Shown here: in pieces, positions 40,540-48,701 of the stretch
How positions within the stretch are numbered: the stretch's first letter is position 1
Layout: every line of letters begins with the position of its first letter
NCBI GenBank assembly: GCA_964490725.1
Contig: CAZBDU010000001.1
Span: forward strand, 124,001-188,000
From: CAZBDU01 sp964490725
GTDB taxonomy: Bacteria; Spirochaetota; Spirochaetia; SZUA-6; DRHE01
Length of the DNA stretch: 64,000 nucleotides
Reading direction: 5' to 3'
The notes under the pieces: generated by a model
The model's input: only the letters and a program-made list of their open reading frames with translations
The model's database searches: none
Told to the model about the DNA's origin: nothing
Translations under genes and position numbers: made by a program

Positions 40540-41925
40540 ATGGGAAGCAAGCCTGCCAGAGGCAGAGAACGAACGATCTGGATCGCCGTCACGGCGGTGC
40601 TGCTGGCCGTGGTGGTCGCACTGGCGTTCTCCCCGCGGGTGCTCGCCGGCAACGACGAAGCCGAGCGGCAGCGGAAGCTGGCGCTGTTCTACGAGGTGCT
40701 GCGGTTCGTCCAGGACAACTACGTGGACGCCGACAAGGTGCAGACCGACCGGTTGATCGAAGGGGCGCTGAAGGGGATGTTCGAGGCGCTGGGCGACCCG
40801 TACTCCGCCTACCTGAGCGCCGAGGAGATGAGGGACCTGAGCGACACCACCATGGGCCGCTTCGGCGGGGTGGGGCTGATCATCTCCAAGGTGGACAAGG
40901 GCGTGGAGGTGGTCTCGCCCATCGAGGACACCCCAGCCTACCGGGCCGGGGTGAACGCGGGAGACCTGATCGTCGCCGTGGACGGGAAGCCGGTGCAGGA
41001 CCTGGACATCGACGGCGTGCTGAAGGTCCTGCGCGGCGAGCCGGGCACCTCGGTGACCATGACGATACTCCGCGGCAAGCGCCTGCGCTTCGACGTCAAG
41101 GTGGTGCGGGACATGATCGAGGTGCCCACCGTGAAGAAGGCGCTGATCCCCGGGGGAATCGGCTACCTGCGGGTGATCCAGTTCACGCCCCTCACCGCCG
41201 AAAGGGTGGAGGAGGCCCTGAGCTACTTCGAGCGCAACCGCTACCGGGCCCTGATCGTGGACCTGCGCAGCAACCCCGGTGGACTGCTCTCCGCCGTGGT
41301 GGACGTGGCCGACTACTTCCTGAACAGCGGGCCCATCGTGAGCACCCGCTCCCGGGTGGACTCGGAGAATCACGTCTACTACGCCTCCCAGCGGGCCACC
41401 CGTGTGCCGGCGGACATCCCGGTGATGGTGCTGATCAACCGGGGCTCGGCTTCGGCCTCGGAAATCCTGGCCGGAGCCCTCCAGGACACCGGGCGGGCCA
41501 CCATCGTGGGGGAACGCTCCTACGGGAAGGGCTCGGTCCAGCAGATCAAGCGCATCGGGGATGCCGGCTTCCGGCTCACCATGTCCCGCTACTACACCCC
41601 GGAGGGGCGCAACATCGACAAGGTCGGCATCGAGCCCGGGGTGGTGGTGAAGGAGCCGGAGCTGACCGAGGAGGAAGAGCAGGCCTTCACCCGCCTCATC
41701 GAGGGGGACCGCGTCCGTGAGTTCGTGGACAGCCACCCCCACCCCGGAGAGGCGGAGGTCGCGCAGTTCATCAAGAAGCTGGGATCGGAGGGGATCGTTC
41801 TGGAGGAGAGGCTGCTGCGCCGGCTGGTTCGCAATGAGGTGAACCGGACCAACAACAACCCGCCCGTCTACGACCTGGACTACGACATCGTTCTGGAGCG
41901 GGCGGTGGAGCTTCTGCAGAAGTAG
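40540..41925 (+). CDS. C-terminal processing protease (S41 family, PDZ)
   Basis: A 461-residue protease with an N-terminal membrane anchor or signal (IWIAVTAVLLAVVVALAF). The PDZ domain spans about 105-190 (GGVGLIISKVDKGVEVVSPIEDTPAYRAGV, with GDLIVAVDGKP). The catalytic core has LIVDLRSNPGGLLSAVVDVAD, the nucleophile in INRGSASASEILAGALQD (about 304-321) and the base Lys in GERSYGKGSVQQI (about 325-337). Ctps trim or degrade periplasmic proteins from the C-terminus. The C-terminal 90 residues are extra. It leads an operon with yjbQ and rsmE. Confidence 0.94.
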   Translation: MGSKPARGRERTIWIAVTAVLLAVVVALAFSPRVLAGNDEAERQRKLALFYEVLRFVQDNYVDADKVQTDRLIEGALKGMFEALGDPYSAYLSAEEMRDLSDTTMGRFGGVGLIISKVDKGVEVVSPIEDTPAYRAGVNAGDLIVAVDGKPVQDLDIDGVLKVLRGEPGTSVTMTILRGKRLRFDVKVVRDMIEVPTVKKALIPGGIGYLRVIQFTPLTAERVEEALSYFERNRYRALIVDLRSNPGGLLSAVVDVADYFLNSGPIVSTRSRVDSENHVYYASQRATRVPADIPVMVLINRGSASASEILAGALQDTGRATIVGERSYGKGSVQQIKRIGDAGFRLTMSRYYTPEGRNIDKVGIEPGVVVKEPELTEEEEQAFTRLIEGDRVREFVDSHPHPGEAEVAQFIKKLGSEGIVLEERLLRRLVRNEVNRTNNNPPVYDLDYDIVLERAVELLQK

Positions 41926-41933
41926 GCCTTGCC

Positions 41934-42335
41934 ATGTCGCGTCTGGAGATCAGGACCGGAAGGCACTCGGAGCTCCTGGAGATCACCGCCAGGGTCCAGG
42001 AGGCGGTGGGACGCTCCGGGGTGCAGGAAGGAATCTGTCTGGTCTACGTCCCGCACACCACCGCCGGGGTGACGATCAATGAGAATGCGGACCCCACGGT
42101 GGTGCAGGACCTGCTGAAGGAGCTGGGCAAGATCGTCCCCCTGGACCACGGGTACCGGCATGGGGAGGGCAACTCCGCCGCGCACATCAAGGCCACCCTG
42201 GTGGGCGCAAGCGTGCAGCTCCCGGTGGCCTCCGGCCGCCTGTCGCTGGGCACCTGGCAGGGGATCTACTTCTGTGAGTTCGACGGCCCGCGCAGCCGTT
42301 CGGTGATGGTGCAGGTGCTCGGCCAGAGCGGATGA
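41934..42335 (+). CDS. YjbQ-family protein (UPF0047)
   Basis: A 133-residue protein of the COG0432/YjbQ family, some members of which show thiamine phosphate synthase activity in vitro. The conserved core is LVYVPHTTAGVTINENADPTV (about 39-59) and LDHGYRHGEGNSAAHIKATLVG (about 73-94), with the metal-binding His residues. The final part is LGTWQGIYFCEFDGPRSR. It lies 8 bases after ctp and overlaps rsmE by 4 bases (ATGA). Confidence 0.92.
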   Translation: MSRLEIRTGRHSELLEITARVQEAVGRSGVQEGICLVYVPHTTAGVTINENADPTVVQDLLKELGKIVPLDHGYRHGEGNSAAHIKATLVGASVQLPVASGRLSLGTWQGIYFCEFDGPRSRSVMVQVLGQSG

Positions 42336-43084
42336 GGGTCTTCCTGCTGTCTCCCGAGACCGCCGCCGACGGGACGGTGGAGATCGGAGGGGAGGCGCAC
42401 CACTACCTGAGCCGGGTGCTGCGCCTGAAGGGGGGGGATCAGTTCCCCGGCACCGACGGGGCGGGCACCGTGTGGCGGCTGCGGCTGATGCGGGTGGGGC
42501 CGCGCTCGCTGACGGTGCGTTTGGAGGAGCCGCGGGTCCAGCCGGAGCCCCTGCCGGCAATCGAGCTGCTGCAGGCCCTTCCCAAGGGCGCGAAGATGGA
42601 CCTGATCGTCCGCCAGGCGACCGAAGCCGGGGCCAGCCGGCTGCGTCCGCTGGTCACCGCCTACACCGTTGCCAGGCCCTCCGAGGGCCGGGCCAGGCGC
42701 CAGCGCTGGCTGCGCATCGCCCGGGAGGCGCTCCAGCAGTGCGGGGGACTGCGGCTGCCGCAGATCGATGCGCCGGTGACCCTGAAGGAGCTGCTGGCGG
42801 AGCAGGGCGAGCCCGGCGCCGGGGAGGTGCGGCTGGTGTTTCACCAGGAACGGGTCGCCGGGGCCACCCTGCACGGGCTGCTGGCCCGCCGCCCCCGGCG
42901 GCTGCTGCTGGCCGTGGGCCCGGAGGGTGGCTTCGCGGCGGAGGAGGTGGAGGCGCTGCGGGGGCGCGGCTATGCGCCGGTCCTTCTCGGCGCTGCGGTT
43001 CTGCGCGCCGAGACGGCCGCGCTGTACGCACTGGCGGCGGTTCGAACCGTGATGGAGGAGAGAGAATCGTGGAAGCCGGCGTAG
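42332..43084 (+). CDS. rsmE: 16S rRNA (uracil1498-N3)-methyltransferase
   Basis: A 250-residue SPOUT enzyme. The PUA-like N-terminal domain has HHYLSRVLRLKGGD, the linker and active-site region QALPKGAKMDLIVRQATEAGASRLRPLVTAYT, and the knot LLLAVGPEGGFAAEEVE and LGAAVLRAETAALYAL. It methylates U1498 in the decoding region of 16S rRNA. It starts with ATGA overlap and its last 16 bases overlap the next gene. Confidence 0.95.
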   Translation: MRVFLLSPETAADGTVEIGGEAHHYLSRVLRLKGGDQFPGTDGAGTVWRLRLMRVGPRSLTVRLEEPRVQPEPLPAIELLQALPKGAKMDLIVRQATEAGASRLRPLVTAYTVARPSEGRARRQRWLRIAREALQQCGGLRLPQIDAPVTLKELLAEQGEPGAGEVRLVFHQERVAGATLHGLLARRPRRLLLAVGPEGGFAAEEVEALRGRGYAPVLLGAAVLRAETAALYALAAVRTVMEERESWKPA

Positions 43085-43764
43085 CCAGACGGGTCCAGGT
43101 GCTCGACGTGCCGGTGGACCAGGCCGACCAGGAGCAGGCCCTGCAGCGCATCGAGCAGCTGCTGGGCGACGGAGGGAAGCACCAGCTCATCCTGCTGGGG
43201 GTTCGCAAGCTGTTCCGGGCCCGCCGGGATCCCGAGTTTCGCCGCTGCCTCAGGGAGGCCTCGCTGATACTGCCGGAGTCCGCCAGCGTGGTCAGGGCCG
43301 CGCGCTTTCTCAAGCGCGGCTCCCTGACCTGCTTCGGCTCCTTCTCCCTGGTGGTGCAGGTGCTGGCGCTGGCGGAGCGGCGCGGGCGCACCGTGTACCT
43401 GCTGGGCGCGCACAAGGAGGAGCTGGAGCGGGCCGAGCGCAACCTCAAGGACTCCTTTCCGGGGCTGCGCCTGGTGGGACGGTTCGCCGGCTATCACAGC
43501 CGGGAGATGGAGAAGGACGTGCTCCTGGCCATCCGCAAGGCCTCACCCTCCTTCCTGCTGGTGGGCAACGGCCTGGCGGGACGGGATCTGTGGGTGCTCA
43601 GGCACAAGAAAGAGCTGCAGCCCGGGGTGTACCTGTGGGCCGGGGAGTGCTTCGATCGGTTTTCGGGCAAACGCGGCAGCTCCGGGGGCGCCCCCCGCAG
43701 CGGCCCGCTGTCCCTGGCCTGGTTCTGGTTCCTGGTGCTGCTGTCGCGGTTGTTTGGCCGCTGA
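43069..43764 (+). CDS. WecG/TagA-family (GT26) glycosyltransferase, divergent
   Basis: A 231-residue protein similar in layout to WecG/TagA/CpsF transferases: LDVPVDQADQEQALQRIEQLL at the start, then VVRAARFLKRGSLTCFGS, VLALAERRGRTVYLLGA, LKDSFPGLRLVGRFAGY and FLLVGNGLAGRDLWVLRHK. The usual G-x-D in the first half reads CFGSFSLV and the GxPKQE loop is GLAGRD, so activity or substrate may differ. The start GTG 43069 follows GGAGGAG and overlaps rsmE. Family members transfer an amino sugar or mannosaminuronic acid to a lipid carrier. The C-terminal hydrophobic helix is unusual. Confidence 0.72.
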   Translation: MEAGVARRVQVLDVPVDQADQEQALQRIEQLLGDGGKHQLILLGVRKLFRARRDPEFRRCLREASLILPESASVVRAARFLKRGSLTCFGSFSLVVQVLALAERRGRTVYLLGAHKEELERAERNLKDSFPGLRLVGRFAGYHSREMEKDVLLAIRKASPSFLLVGNGLAGRDLWVLRHKKELQPGVYLWAGECFDRFSGKRGSSGGAPRSGPLSLAWFWFLVLLSRLFGR

Positions 43765-43826
43765 GGGCCCCCTCCCGCCGAGCGGACCTTCACCTTCGCT
43801 CACCTGCGCTTCACCTTCACGCACCT

Positions 43827-44273
43827 TCAATCGTATAGCTTCAGGTACTCGTAGAGCTCCTTCATGCTGGTGCCGGTGGCCCGCAGCACCAGCGCCCCCA
43901 CCGCCTGCCTGATGCCGGGCACGAACAGCAGCAGGCCCAGGCAGTCGGTGATGAACCCCGGCGTCAGCAGCAGGATGGCTCCCACCAGGATGCCCGCCAC
44001 GTTGATGAACTCCTCTCCCGGGTAGACCCCCTTGCGAATCTTCTCCTTCAGGGCGGTGAGGTTCTTCTGGAAGCTCCTCAGGGCGATCAGCATGCCCGCG
44101 AGGCCGGTGGCGGCCGCCAGGGCCAGGGTGATGTAGTTGCCGATGCGGTCGCCCAGGTAGATGAGCAGGAATATCTCCGCCAGCGGCACCAGGGAATAGA
44201 GCAGGGCCAGCACCAGCACCTTGGTGACGAAGGTCTTGTCGAAGAAGCGCAGCAACGCGCGGGGTCCGTTCAT
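43827..44273 (-). CDS. fxsA: FxsA-family membrane protein
   Basis: A 148-residue protein with three or four hydrophobic helices. It is recognised by the FxsA pattern LVPLAEIFLLIYLGDRIGNYITLALAAATGLAG (about 26-58), ALRSFQKNLTALKEKIRKGVYPGEEF and ILLLTPGFITDCLGLLLFVPGIRQ (about 101-124). In E. coli overexpression of FxsA relieves F-plasmid exclusion of phage T7; its normal role is unknown. The start at 44273 sits 9 bases after a -10 box. Confidence 0.9.
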   Translation of the reverse strand: MNGPRALLRFFDKTFVTKVLVLALLYSLVPLAEIFLLIYLGDRIGNYITLALAAATGLAGMLIALRSFQKNLTALKEKIRKGVYPGEEFINVAGILVGAILLLTPGFITDCLGLLLFVPGIRQAVGALVLRATGTSMKELYEYLKLYD

Positions 44274-44282
44274 GCGCCGGCC

Positions 44283-44312
44283 AGTGTAGCACGCCTCTCG
44301 CGGCGGCGGCAA
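44283..44312 (-). promoter_or_regulatory. fxsA promoter
   Basis: Minus strand TTGCCG (44312-44307), 18-base spacer, TACACT (44288-44283). Confidence 0.5.
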
Positions 44313-44412
44313 CCGGCGCCGCCCGTCCCGCCTGCTCCCTTCCCCCCAGCCCACCGGCCCTTCGCTTCCGCGACGCCCGCGGCCGTGCTATGATGGGGGA
44401 AAGACGCTTGAG

Positions 44413-45540
44413 ATGATCCGGCTGCTGTTCATCGATGACGACCCGGGGGCGCAGCAAACCCTGGCTGCAGCCCTGGGGGACCGCTTCCAGATCGTGCCGG
44501 CCCTGAGCGCTGCGGAAGGGTTGGTGGGCCTGCGGGAGGTCGAGCCGGACGTGGTCCTCCTGGACATCGACCTCCCGGACCGCGACGGGCTGGATCTGCT
44601 GGAGGAGATCGTTTCCGGGGTCCAGGCGCCGCCGGTGATCATGCTAACCGCCTTCTCGCAGGTGGACTTCGTGAAGCGCGCCATCCAGTCCGGCGCCTGC
44701 GACTACCTGGTCAAACCCTTCACGCTGCGGCAGCTGGAAGGAACCGTGCGCAAGGCCGTGCAGAACGGCCGCCCCGGGCTCAGCCTGGCCCAGGAGGACC
44801 AGGAAGCCCTGAGGGCGCTGGTGGGCGACAGTGCCCCCATGCGGGAGCTGCGGGAGACGATCTGCCGCTACGCCGCCGCGGAGGCGCCGGTGCTGATCCT
44901 CGGGCAAAGCGGCACGGGCAAAGAGCTGGTGGCGCGGGCCATCCATCTTCTCTCCCCCCGCTGTGACGGTCCCTTCGTTCCCGTCAACTGTGGGGCCCTG
45001 CCGGAGACCTTGATCGAGACCGAGCTGTTCGGCTCCGAGCGCGGAGCCTACACCGACGCGGTTCCCCGGGCGGGCTGTTTCGAACGGGCCGGAGGGGGCA
45101 CCATCTTCCTGGACGAAATTGCCGAGATGGCGCCGCGGGCTCAGGTGACGCTGCTGCGGGTGCTGGAGGAGAAGGAGGTGTGCCGGGTGGGAGGTGCCCG
45201 CGCGGTGCGGCTGAACGTGCGGGTGATCTCGGCCACCAACCGGGAGCTGAAGGAAGAGGTGCGTCGGGGACGGTTCCGGGAGGACCTCTACTACCGGATC
45301 GAGGTGCTGCCCCTCTCGGTGCCGCCCCTGCGAGAGCGCGCCGAGGACATTCCTCTACTGGCGGCGCACTTCCTGCGCCTCTACGGCGGACCGGACAAGC
45401 GCATCCGCCCCGCGGCCGTGGAGCGGCTGAGCGGGCATCCCTGGCCGGGCAACGTACGGGAGCTGCGCAATGTGATGCAGCGCGCGGTGGTGCTCTCCGG
45501 TGGAGGAGAGGTGAGCGAACGGCACCTGCGCTGGGGCTAG
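44413..45540 (+). CDS. NtrC-like sigma-54 response regulator without DNA-binding domain
   Basis: A 375-residue protein. The receiver domain (1-120) has IDDD at 7-10, phospho-Asp in VVLLDIDLP, MLTAFS and YLVKPF. The AAA+ domain follows (about 137-370): Walker A GQSGTGKE, sigma-54 loop RGAYTDA (usual GAFTGA), Walker B GGGTIFLDE, arginine finger region FREDLYYRIEVLPLSVPPLRER and sensor 2 HPWPGNVREL. It ends at HLRWG, directly after the AAA+ fold: the Fis-type helix-turn-helix is missing. FlgR of Helicobacter is a known activator of this design. Its TAG shares CTAG with the convergent gene's stop. ATG 44413 follows GAG; a weak TATGAT lies at 44389. Confidence 0.88.
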   Translation: MIRLLFIDDDPGAQQTLAAALGDRFQIVPALSAAEGLVGLREVEPDVVLLDIDLPDRDGLDLLEEIVSGVQAPPVIMLTAFSQVDFVKRAIQSGACDYLVKPFTLRQLEGTVRKAVQNGRPGLSLAQEDQEALRALVGDSAPMRELRETICRYAAAEAPVLILGQSGTGKELVARAIHLLSPRCDGPFVPVNCGALPETLIETELFGSERGAYTDAVPRAGCFERAGGGTIFLDEIAEMAPRAQVTLLRVLEEKEVCRVGGARAVRLNVRVISATNRELKEEVRRGRFREDLYYRIEVLPLSVPPLRERAEDIPLLAAHFLRLYGGPDKRIRPAAVERLSGHPWPGNVRELRNVMQRAVVLSGGGEVSERHLRWG

Positions 45541-46010
45541 AGGAGACGCACGTGCACGCCCCGCAGCACCCAGAGGTACTCCCCGGATTCGGTCTGTTCC
45601 ACCGAAACGGCCCTGGCCACCACCAGGACCCGGTCATCCATGGTCACGATCGGCCCTGCGGGATTGCGCGGAGCGCGGCGGGGGAAGGTGGCGTAGAACT
45701 CGGGTCCCTCGAAGCGCACCAGGCAGCGGTAGCTGCGCACCTCCTCCAGCCCGATCCATTCCCCCGATACCAGCTCCACCTCCACGGCGAAGGTGTCCCG
45801 CTCGGCGGACACGAAGGTCAGGCCGGCCACCGTGCCGTTCAGGATCAGGTAGCGCTGGTCGAGCTGGTAGGCGGACGCCTCCCGGGGCCCGATCCTGGTG
45901 AGGGTCTTGATGGTGATGCCGAAGTCGGCCACCCGGTCGAAGGCGTTGGCCTGTGCGGCCAGCCCCACTGGCAACGCCACGAGAAGCAACAGCACCGCCC
46001 CTCTGTTCAT
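45537..46010 (-). CDS. Secreted protein of unknown function
   Basis: A 157-residue protein with a signal peptide (GAVLLLLVALPVGLAAQ). The mature part looks like a small beta sandwich: YLILNGTVAGLTFVSAERDTFAVEVELVSGEWIGLEEVRSYRCLVRFEGPEF is one run of strands, followed by IVTMDDRVLVVARAVSVEQ. No family is recognised. The ATG at 46010 has GGGGGTG about 6 bases ahead. It is a single-gene unit, convergent with the sigma-54 activator. Confidence 0.7.
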   Translation of the reverse strand: MNRGAVLLLLVALPVGLAAQANAFDRVADFGITIKTLTRIGPREASAYQLDQRYLILNGTVAGLTFVSAERDTFAVEVELVSGEWIGLEEVRSYRCLVRFEGPEFYATFPRRAPRNPAGPIVTMDDRVLVVARAVSVEQTESGEYLWVLRGVHVRLL

Positions 46011-46030
46011 GAGCACCCCCTGACAGGGCA

Positions 46031-46059
46031 AGTGTAGGCGCTACTGCGGAAGGGGTCAA
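46031..46059 (-). promoter_or_regulatory. Promoter of the secreted-protein gene at 45537-46010
   Basis: Minus strand TTGACC (46059-46054), 17-base spacer, TACACT (46036-46031). Its -35 region overlaps the last codons of trmJ. Confidence 0.6.
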
Positions 46060-46778
46060 GAACGGGTTTTGCGGTGCAGGCCGCGGATCTTCTGGAAGAC
46101 CGTCTCCAGGCGTTTGGCCTCAGCCTCCGCCAGACCCGCCCGGCCAAGGATCTCCCTCCACAGCAGGCGCTGGTCCCCGGGCTCACCCTGGCTGAAGAAG
46201 CCGATCTCGGCCAGCGCCGACACGATGCGCTCCACCAGATCCTCCAGCCGGCCATGGCTGACCGCCTCGCCCCGGCGCGGGGCCGCACCGCAGGCGCGCA
46301 CAAAGAGCTGGTAGCAGAGGATCTGCACCGCGTGGGAGAGGTTCAGGGAGGGAAATTGCGGCGAGGAGGGGATGCGCACCGCCGCGTGACAGAGCGAGAG
46401 GTCCCGGTCGTTCAGGCCGGATGACTCGTTGCCGAAAACCAGGGCGCAGACCCCCGGCGTGGAGGCCGCCTTTTCCGCCAGCTCCTCTGGCGAGAGGGCG
46501 AAGTACTTGCGCCGCCGGCCGCGGCGGCGGGTGACCCCCGCCACCAGCGAGGCGTCCCGGATGGCCTCGGAGAGGGAGGGGCACAGGACCGCACGGTCCA
46601 GCACGTCCGCGGCGTGCACGGCGGTGATGGCGGCGACCTCCCGCTGGACCGGCGCGCCCCCGGTGATGTACAGTGAGGTGATCCCCATGGTCTTCATGGC
46701 GCGGCAGACCGAGCCGATGTTCCTGCTGTCCAGGGGCTCCGCGAGGACCACCCGGACCCTGCCGAGCAGCTCTTCCAT
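46056..46778 (-). CDS. trmJ: TrmJ-like tRNA 2'-O-methyltransferase
   Basis: A 240-residue SPOUT methyltransferase related to TrmJ, which modifies position 32 of tRNAs. Motifs: VVLAEPLDSRNIGSVCRAMKTMG (about 9-31), DASLVAGVTRRRGRR, ALVFGNESSGLNDRDLSLCH (about 111-130) and RIPSSPQFPSLNLSHAVQI (about 134-152). The C-terminal part is a helical extension. ATG 46778 was chosen over 46787, whose ATG lies in the -10 box of a good promoter; the box ends 7 bases before the chosen start. Confidence 0.87.
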   Translation of the reverse strand: MEELLGRVRVVLAEPLDSRNIGSVCRAMKTMGITSLYITGGAPVQREVAAITAVHAADVLDRAVLCPSLSEAIRDASLVAGVTRRRGRRRKYFALSPEELAEKAASTPGVCALVFGNESSGLNDRDLSLCHAAVRIPSSPQFPSLNLSHAVQILCYQLFVRACGAAPRRGEAVSHGRLEDLVERIVSALAEIGFFSQGEPGDQRLLWREILGRAGLAEAEAKRLETVFQKIRGLHRKTRS

Positions 46779-46785
46779 GGGGGGC

Positions 46786-46815
46786 ATTGTCGGTTTCCGG
46801 CAGCCGGAGTGTCAA
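46786..46815 (-). promoter_or_regulatory. trmJ promoter
   Basis: Minus strand TTGACA (46815-46810), 18-base spacer, GACAAT (46791-46786). Confidence 0.55.
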
Positions 46816-46899
46816 TCCTCGCCCCGTGTCCGGCGGTTCTATAGCCTTTTGGCTAAACGAAATGCTGGCCGCCAGGGTGGTTAAATTTATGTGGAGTGT

Positions 46900-46928
46900 T
46901 TGACAACGATGGGCTAACCTTATACTAT
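46900..46928 (+). promoter_or_regulatory. Promoter of the STAS-YbjN-PspA cluster
   Basis: TTGACA, 17-base spacer, TACTAT (or TATACT with 15 bases). It lies in a locally AT-rich stretch. The leader of about 45 bases ends in AAAAGGA. Confidence 0.7.
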
Positions 46929-46978
46929 AGAGCTTGTTTCAGCGTGCCGATCAGATAGACAGCGGGAAAAGGAATCCT

Positions 46979-47527
46979 ATGAACAACGATATCGTACCGG
47001 GATTCGATGACGAGAAGGACGACAGCCTCAAGATACGGCTTCAGAAGATAGATGAGGTCCCGGGATGTCTGGTGCTGTATCTCACCGGCTATATCGACAC
47101 GTATAACTCGAATTACTTTCAGAAACGGGTGGCCAAGGTCATCGAGACCGGCTTCATCCGGCTCATTTTCCACTGTGCGGGGTTGAACTACGTGTCCAGC
47201 ACGGGGATCGGCTCTTTCACCGCCTTTCTGAAGGCGGTCAAACCCCGCGGTGGAGATCTGGTGTTGTTGGAAATCCAGCCGAAGGTGTACGAGGTCTTTC
47301 AGCTGCTGGGATTCTCCCAGTTCTTCAACATCAAGGAGAACCTCGAGGAGTCCGTGGGCTATTTCGCCGACAAGGGCGGCGGGGGCCAGGCAGGGCCGTT
47401 CCCCAAGATCTTCAACTGTCCCATCTGCAGCAAAAGGCTCAAGGCGACCAAGGCGGGCCGTTTCCGCTGCTCGGAGTGCAAGACGATCCTGGCCATCGAC
47501 AACGCCGGACAGGTGCTGCTGGGCTGA
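46979..47527 (+). CDS. STAS-domain protein with C-terminal zinc ribbon
   Basis: A 182-residue protein. The STAS anti-anti-sigma-type domain spans about 15-125. The conserved loop reads LNYVSSTGIGSFTAFL (about 65-80), with the Ser/Thr position where partner kinases phosphorylate; the usual Asp before it is Ser. GYIDTYNSNYFQKRV is the other family segment. The C-terminus (about 140-182) has CPICSKRLKATKAGRFRCSECKTIL, a four-cysteine zinc ribbon, which is rare on STAS proteins. AAGGA precedes the ATG by 6 bases. It leads a cluster with YbjN and PspA genes. Confidence 0.85.
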   Translation: MNNDIVPGFDDEKDDSLKIRLQKIDEVPGCLVLYLTGYIDTYNSNYFQKRVAKVIETGFIRLIFHCAGLNYVSSTGIGSFTAFLKAVKPRGGDLVLLEIQPKVYEVFQLLGFSQFFNIKENLEESVGYFADKGGGGQAGPFPKIFNCPICSKRLKATKAGRFRCSECKTILAIDNAGQVLLG

Positions 47528-47599
47528 GCCCGATCCCAGCGGAGCGAGCCCGACCCGCAGCAGGTTGCCGACCAGGAATCTCTACCCGGGAGTGGAACC

Positions 47600-47989
47600 A
47601 TGGCAATTGCCGAGAAGATCCAGACCTACCTGATCGACCTTTCCGTGAGCTTCGAGGAGGTCGGGGACGGGACCTGGCTGATCAACGACGAAGAGAAGGG
47701 GCTCACCAATGTGGTCCTGGTGGTGGCGGGACCCGTGCTGATCATCCGCATGAAGGTGATGGAGGCTCCCGCCCGGCGCCGGGAGGAGCTGTTCGAGAGG
47801 CTGCTGCGCCTGAACGCGGAGGACCTTCTCCACGGGGCCTACGCCCTCGAGGGGGACAACATCATTCTCCTGGACACGCTGGAGCTGGACAGCATGGACC
47901 TGGAGGAGCTGCGCGCTTCCCTGGAGGCCATCGGCCTGGCGGTGGTGCAGCACTACAAGGCGTTGAAACCCTACCGAGAGGGGGTCTGA
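47600..47989 (+). CDS. YbjN-domain protein
   Basis: A 129-residue cytoplasmic protein with the YbjN/type III chaperone-like fold: FEEVGDGTWLINDEEKGLTNVVLVVAGPVLIIRMKVME, then LFERLLRLNAEDLLHGAYALEGDNIILLDTLELDSMDLEELRASLEAIG. YbjN proteins are thought to bind or stabilise partner proteins. Ribosome site GGGAG lies upstream. pspA starts 13 bases after the stop, so this protein may be a PspA partner. Confidence 0.8.
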   Translation: MAIAEKIQTYLIDLSVSFEEVGDGTWLINDEEKGLTNVVLVVAGPVLIIRMKVMEAPARRREELFERLLRLNAEDLLHGAYALEGDNIILLDTLELDSMDLEELRASLEAIGLAVVQHYKALKPYREGV

Positions 47990-48002
47990 CAGGAGGTCAT
48001 GG

Positions 48003-48701
48003 ATGGGACTGTTTAGTCGCTTCAAACGGGCCCTGAAGTCAAACATAAACGACATGATCAGCAGGGCTGAGAATCCGGAGAAGATGCTCAACCAGCTGAT
48101 CGTGGAGATGAACGAGCAGCTCATCGAGTCCAAGAAGACGGTGGCTGCCGCCATAGCCGACGAGAAGAAGCTGGAACGGCAGATGCTCCAGAACCGCGAG
48201 CAGGCAGACGAGTGGGAGCGCAAGGCGATGCTGGCGGTGAAGGCGGGCAAGGACGATCTGGCCAAGGAGGCGCTGCTGCGCAAGCAGGAGTACGAAAACG
48301 CCGGACGGCAGTATCAGATCCAGTGGGAGGCGCAGCACGGCTCGGTGGAGCAGCTCAAGGGGACCCTGAGGCAGCTGCAGCAGAAGATCGAGGAAGCCAA
48401 CCGCAAGAAGAACCTTCTCATCGCCAGGACCAAGCGGGCCGAGGCGCAGGCCCGCATACAGCAGACCATGGGCGGGTTGAAGGATACCTCCGCTTTCGAG
48501 GCCTTCGACCGCATGGCGGAGAAGGTCGAGCAGTTGGAGGCCGAGGTGGACGCCATGCGGGAGATCGAGGCTCCCCAGGGGGACAGCCTGGAGAAGCGCT
48601 TCCAGGAGCTGGAGGGCTCCGCGGGATCGGCGGACAAGCTTCTGGAGGACCTGAAGGCCAAGATGGCCCAGCTTGAAGACAAGAGCCAGGGCGAGGGCTG
48701 A
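48003..48701 (+). CDS. pspA: PspA/IM30 (Vipp1) family membrane-stress protein
   Basis: A 232-residue, almost wholly helical protein. It has the family start MGLFSRFKRALKSNINDMISRAENPEKMLNQLI, the N-terminal amphipathic helix and helix 1 and 2 sequence. Long coiled coils run to about 195 with Ala/Gln/Lys/Glu-rich heptads (KRAEAQARIQQTMGGLKDTSAFEAFDRMAEKVEQLE). PspA oligomers bind damaged inner membranes and limit proton leakage. AGGAGG lies 6 bases ahead of the ATG. No pspF/pspB/pspC is near; the control genes here are different. Confidence 0.94.
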   Translation: MGLFSRFKRALKSNINDMISRAENPEKMLNQLIVEMNEQLIESKKTVAAAIADEKKLERQMLQNREQADEWERKAMLAVKAGKDDLAKEALLRKQEYENAGRQYQIQWEAQHGSVEQLKGTLRQLQQKIEEANRKKNLLIARTKRAEAQARIQQTMGGLKDTSAFEAFDRMAEKVEQLEAEVDAMREIEAPQGDSLEKRFQELEGSAGSADKLLEDLKAKMAQLEDKSQGEG

